Assembly: GCA_947446625.1 (NCBI GenBank)
Contig: CANFIE010000183.1
Coordinates: 1-7,688 of the forward strand
Direction of reading: 5' to 3'
Origin: Acetobacteraceae bacterium
GTDB lineage: Bacteria; Pseudomonadota; Alphaproteobacteria; Acetobacterales; Acetobacteraceae
DNA length: 7,688 bases
How positions within the stretch are numbered: the stretch's first letter is position 1; each line of letters starts with the position of its first letter. The translations under genes were made by a program, and so were the position numbers. Under the pieces are notes generated by a model. The model worked only from the letters and a program-made list of their open reading frames with translations, was not told the DNA's origin and searched no databases. This document shows positions 5,476 to 7,688 of the stretch, piece by piece.

Positions 5476-6290
5476 CACCAGCTGAGGCGCAGCGCCAGGC
5501 TGCCCTCCAGATAGGGCAGGGCGGGGAGTTCGGCTTCGTGCCGGGCCAGGGCTTCCAGCAGCGGCAGGGCGCGGGCGCAGGCATTGCCGGCCACCAGCGC
5601 GGCCAGGCCGGGGGTGCGGGGGCTGGGCAGGGTGGCCGGGGTTTCCGGCTGCCAGTGCAGGTGCAGCCGGGCCAGGGCGGTGCCCGCGCCGAAGCCGGGT
5701 GGGGCCAGCACCAGCCCGGCGGCGAAGGGCGCCAAGGTGGGGCGGCAGGCATCCAGCGGCGGCGGCAGGGGGTGGTCGTACACGCACAACAGCAGGGGGC
5801 GGTTGGTGGTGGTGACCTCGGCCAGCGCTTTGAGCAGGCCGGCGGCGTAGCTGTCGTCGCCCAGGCCCAGGCAGGTGGCGGGGTGGGGGTTGCCGGTGCC
5901 GATGCTCCAATAGCCGGCGGCGGCGTTGTGCACCGAGTTGTGGAATTGCGTGGGCGAGACGGCGCGGGGCTGCTGGCCGGCGGCGGCCAGGGCTTCCAGG
6001 ATGCTGCCGACCACCACCGCGTCGCCATGGCCGCTGGCGAAGACGCTGGGCAGGCTTTCCGGCGGCAGGGCGCTGGCGGCGGTGGCTTCCTGCGCCACGG
6101 CCAGGGCCAGGCGCACCACCGGGCCGGCGCGGCGGCGTTCCGTGGCGGCCAGCACGGCAGGGGCGGGCGGCGGCGAGGCGCGGAAGGCGTAGGGCTGGGT
6201 GCCGGCCAGGATGGGCGCGCTGGCGGCCCAGCCTTCCAGCCCTGGGCCCCAGATGGCCACGCCCAGGATATCGGCGCTGAGCGCGGTCAT
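5475..6290 (-). CDS. Ketosynthase-like protein, chain-length-factor type (ketoacyl-synt_2; ApeC-like)
   Basis: A 271-residue truncated thiolase-fold protein of the kind found next to the ketosynthase in aryl polyene clusters (beta-ketoacyl synthase N-terminal-like, PF13723). The hallmark SPTQFHNSVHNAAAGYWSIG (112-131) is clear, as are FASGHGDAVV (84-93) and DDSYAAGLLKAL (145-156) at the position of the KS nucleophile-elbow helix. Cys140 lies nearby but outside a proper T-A-C-A-S-S motif. There is no HGTGT and no second catalytic His, and the protein is about 120 residues shorter than the neighbouring KS. It therefore should not condense on its own. In characterised aryl polyene systems the KS and its chain-length factor form a heterodimer, and that role is inferred here. 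It starts within the KS stop (ATGA, 6287-6290) and ends one base into the dehydratase, which suggests stoichiometric production with both neighbours. Confidence 0.85.
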   Translation of the reverse strand: MTALSADILGVAIWGPGLEGWAASAPILAGTQPYAFRASPPPAPAVLAATERRRAGPVVRLALAVAQEATAASALPPESLPSVFASGHGDAVVVGSILEALAAAGQQPRAVSPTQFHNSVHNAAAGYWSIGTGNPHPATCLGLGDDSYAAGLLKALAEVTTTNRPLLLCVYDHPLPPPLDACRPTLAPFAAGLVLAPPGFGAGTALARLHLHWQPETPATLPSPRTPGLAALVAGNACARALPLLEALARHEAELPALPYLEGSLALRLSW

Positions 6291-7474
6291 GGCAGCGGCC
6301 CCAGCACCAGGCTGCAATTGGTGCCGCCGAAGCCGAAGGCATTGGCCAGCACATGCCGCATCGGGGCGGTGCGCGTGGTGGTGAGGGTGTTGCTGCGGAA
6401 GCTGGGGTCTGCCGCCGTGAGGCCGAGGCTGGCGGGGATGAAGCCCTGGGCCACGCAGTCCCGCGCCATCACCAGGCCGAGGATGCCGCAGGCGCCCAGC
6501 GTGTGGCCGGTATAGCCCTTGGTGGAACTGCACGGCGTGGCGGGGCCGCATACCGCCAGCACGGCCTGGTCCTCCATGGCGTCGTTCGCGCGGGTGCCGG
6601 TGCCGTGCAGGTGGACCCAGTCGATGGCCTCGGGGGCCAGGCTGGCGCTGGCCAGGGCCTGGCGCATGGCGGCAACGGCGCCGGCGCCTTCGGGGTGGGG
6701 AGAGGACATGTGGTAGCCGTCGCTGCTCGCACCCGCGCCGAGCAGGGCGAAGCCCTGGCCAGGGATGGGACCAGTGGCGCGTTCCAGCAGGGCAAAGCCG
6801 GAGGCCTCGCCAATGGAGATGCCGGCGCGGTCGGCGGCGCCGGGGCGGCAGGGGGTGGCGGCGATGAGTTCCAGCGCGGCGAAGCCTTGCAAGGTCATGC
6901 GGCACAGGCTGTCGGCGCCGCCGACCACCGCGGCATCGCAGAGCCCGGCTTCGATGAGTTGGGCGGCGTCCATGCAGGCGCGGGCCGAGGAGGCGCAGGC
7001 GGTGGAGACCATGAACAGCGGGCCGCGCAGGCCGAGCCATTGCCGGGTGAAATTGCCCAGCGAGGCGAGGTCCTGGGTGTGGGCGTAGTCGAAGCTGGGC
7101 GGCAGGGCGCCGTTGGCGTCGCGGGCGGCGTAGGCATCCTCGGCGGCGGTGACGCCGGAGGTGCTGGTGCCGAGCACCACCGCCACGCGATGCGCGCCAT
7201 GCCGGGCGGCGGCAGCGGCCACGGCCTGGGTGAAGCCATCGGCGGTGAGGGCGAGCAGGGCGAGGCGGTTGTTGCGGCAGTCAAACTGCGCGAAGGCGGC
7301 GGGCAGGGGCGCCTGTTCCAGCCCGGGGACGCGGCCGATGAAGCCGCCGACGGCGGGTTCGTAATTGTTCGGCGTCAGGCCGCCTTGGCCCTGCCGCAGC
7401 GCCCGGGCCTGGGCGGCGGCGCCCACGCCAAGGGCCGAGACGGCGGTGGCGGCCGAGATATGGAGCGGCTGCAT
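6287..7474 (-). CDS. Beta-ketoacyl-ACP synthase (FabF-like KS) of the aryl polyene cluster
   Basis: A complete 395-residue condensing enzyme. The Cys-His-His set of decarboxylating KS enzymes is intact: Cys160 in VSTACASSA, His290 in LHGTGT, His324 in GYTGHTLGA, with Lys319 in SSTKG and the C-terminal GFGGTN (381-386). It should catalyse decarboxylative Claisen condensation of malonyl-ACP with the growing aryl-polyenyl chain, paired with the KS-like protein that follows, as ApeO does with ApeC. The start at 7474 overlaps the exporter stop by one base (TGATG) and gives the normal N-terminus (SAATAVSALG, an opening strand and glycine turn); the open frame continues upstream only by chance. No strong Shine-Dalgarno, so translational coupling to the exporter gene is likely. 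Context and motifs agree. Whether it is the main elongating KS or a second initiating KS cannot be settled from this window. Confidence 0.93.
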   Translation of the reverse strand: MQPLHISAATAVSALGVGAAAQARALRQGQGGLTPNNYEPAVGGFIGRVPGLEQAPLPAAFAQFDCRNNRLALLALTADGFTQAVAAAAARHGAHRVAVVLGTSTSGVTAAEDAYAARDANGALPPSFDYAHTQDLASLGNFTRQWLGLRGPLFMVSTACASSARACMDAAQLIEAGLCDAAVVGGADSLCRMTLQGFAALELIAATPCRPGAADRAGISIGEASGFALLERATGPIPGQGFALLGAGASSDGYHMSSPHPEGAGAVAAMRQALASASLAPEAIDWVHLHGTGTRANDAMEDQAVLAVCGPATPCSSTKGYTGHTLGACGILGLVMARDCVAQGFIPASLGLTAADPSFRSNTLTTTRTAPMRHVLANAFGFGGTNCSLVLGPLP

Positions 7475-7688
7475 CAGGCCTGCTGCCGCGTGGGCGCGGT
7501 GCCGGCGAAGAGGAAGGCGAAGCACATGGCCAGCACGGCGCCCAGCGCCACGGTTACCCCGATGTCGCGCAGCAGCGGGGTTTCGCAAAGGGCAAGCAGG
7601 CCGAAGGTCAACAGGGTCATCGCGTTGCAGGTTACCAGGGTTCGCAGGGTGCGGGCCCGTTCTTCGTGGTCCAGCAGGGGCCGTGCGA
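7474..7688 (-). CDS. MMPL-family exporter, C-terminal fragment (gene cut by right edge)
   Basis: Only the last 70 residues are in the window; the reading frame runs off the right edge without a start. The fragment has an amphipathic basic segment (HEERARTLRTL) followed by two hydrophobic segments, about 16-33 and 40-61, separated by a short turn ETPLLRDIGVTVALG. That resembles the final transmembrane pair of RND/MMPL exporters, where a small residue and Pro precede the loop and an I/L-G-x-x-x-x-x-G helix follows. In aryl polyene and xanthomonadin clusters an MMPL-type exporter sits just before the KS genes, and the one-base overlap with the KS start here fits that arrangement. It would transfer the lipid-linked pigment or its precursor across the inner membrane. 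Identification is from a short piece plus context, so moderately sure. Confidence 0.72.
   Translation of the reverse strand, partial: ARPLLDHEERARTLRTLVTCNAMTLLTFGLLALCETPLLRDIGVTVALGAVLAMCFAFLFAGTAPTRQQA

Noticed and set aside
1..7688. CRISPR array, tRNA/rRNA, insertion sequence or phage genes
   Set aside because: No spaced direct repeats, no terminal inverted repeats with a transposase, and no RNA-gene signatures were seen; nearly all bases are used by the genes listed.

Overview
The window is very GC-rich, nearly all coding, and its codons end mostly in G or C. Together with the alphaproteobacterial look of the DUF502 protein, this suggests a GC-rich proteobacterium, plausibly Rhodospirillales/Acetobacteraceae. 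That placement is an inference from style and is not proven by any marker gene here.

Layout. One gene lies on the + strand at the left edge: a lytic-transglycosylase-like (SLT/lysozyme-fold) protein ending at 712. Everything from 742 to the right edge is on the - strand and reads right to left as one tightly packed gene string: the C-terminal end of an MMPL-type exporter (cut by the right edge), a complete ketosynthase, a ketosynthase-like chain-length-factor-type protein, a hotdog-fold 3-hydroxyacyl-ACP dehydratase, a FabG-type ketoreductase, a flavin-dependent halogenase-like oxidoreductase, a fumarase/aspartase-superfamily lyase, a DUF502 membrane protein and a small lipoprotein. The first seven genes are joined by stop/start overlaps (TGATG or ATGA), with one exception: a 64-nt gap before the ketoreductase. 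No promoter is visible inside the string, so the promoter should lie right of the window.

How the genes work together. Exporter + KS + KS-like partner + dehydratase + ketoreductase is the core of a type II aryl-polyene (APE; xanthomonadin/flexirubin-like) pigment cluster. Malonyl units would be added to an aryl starter on an ACP by the KS/CLF pair, reduced by the ketoreductase and dehydrated to conjugated double bonds; the MMPL protein would move the product across the inner membrane. ACPs, aryl-AMP ligase, acyl- and glycosyltransferases and the second dehydratase are not seen and would lie to the right.

The most interesting part is the accessory end of the string. The flavoprotein carries the WxWxIP motif, a correctly placed Lys74 and an FxxPxxSxG motif expected of flavin-dependent halogenases. 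It is followed, through an ATGA overlap and a near-perfect Shine-Dalgarno, by a lyase of the 3-carboxymuconate cycloisomerase/adenylosuccinate lyase family with no obvious place in known aryl polyene chemistry. This makes a halogenated or otherwise tailored aryl polyene a testable hypothesis.
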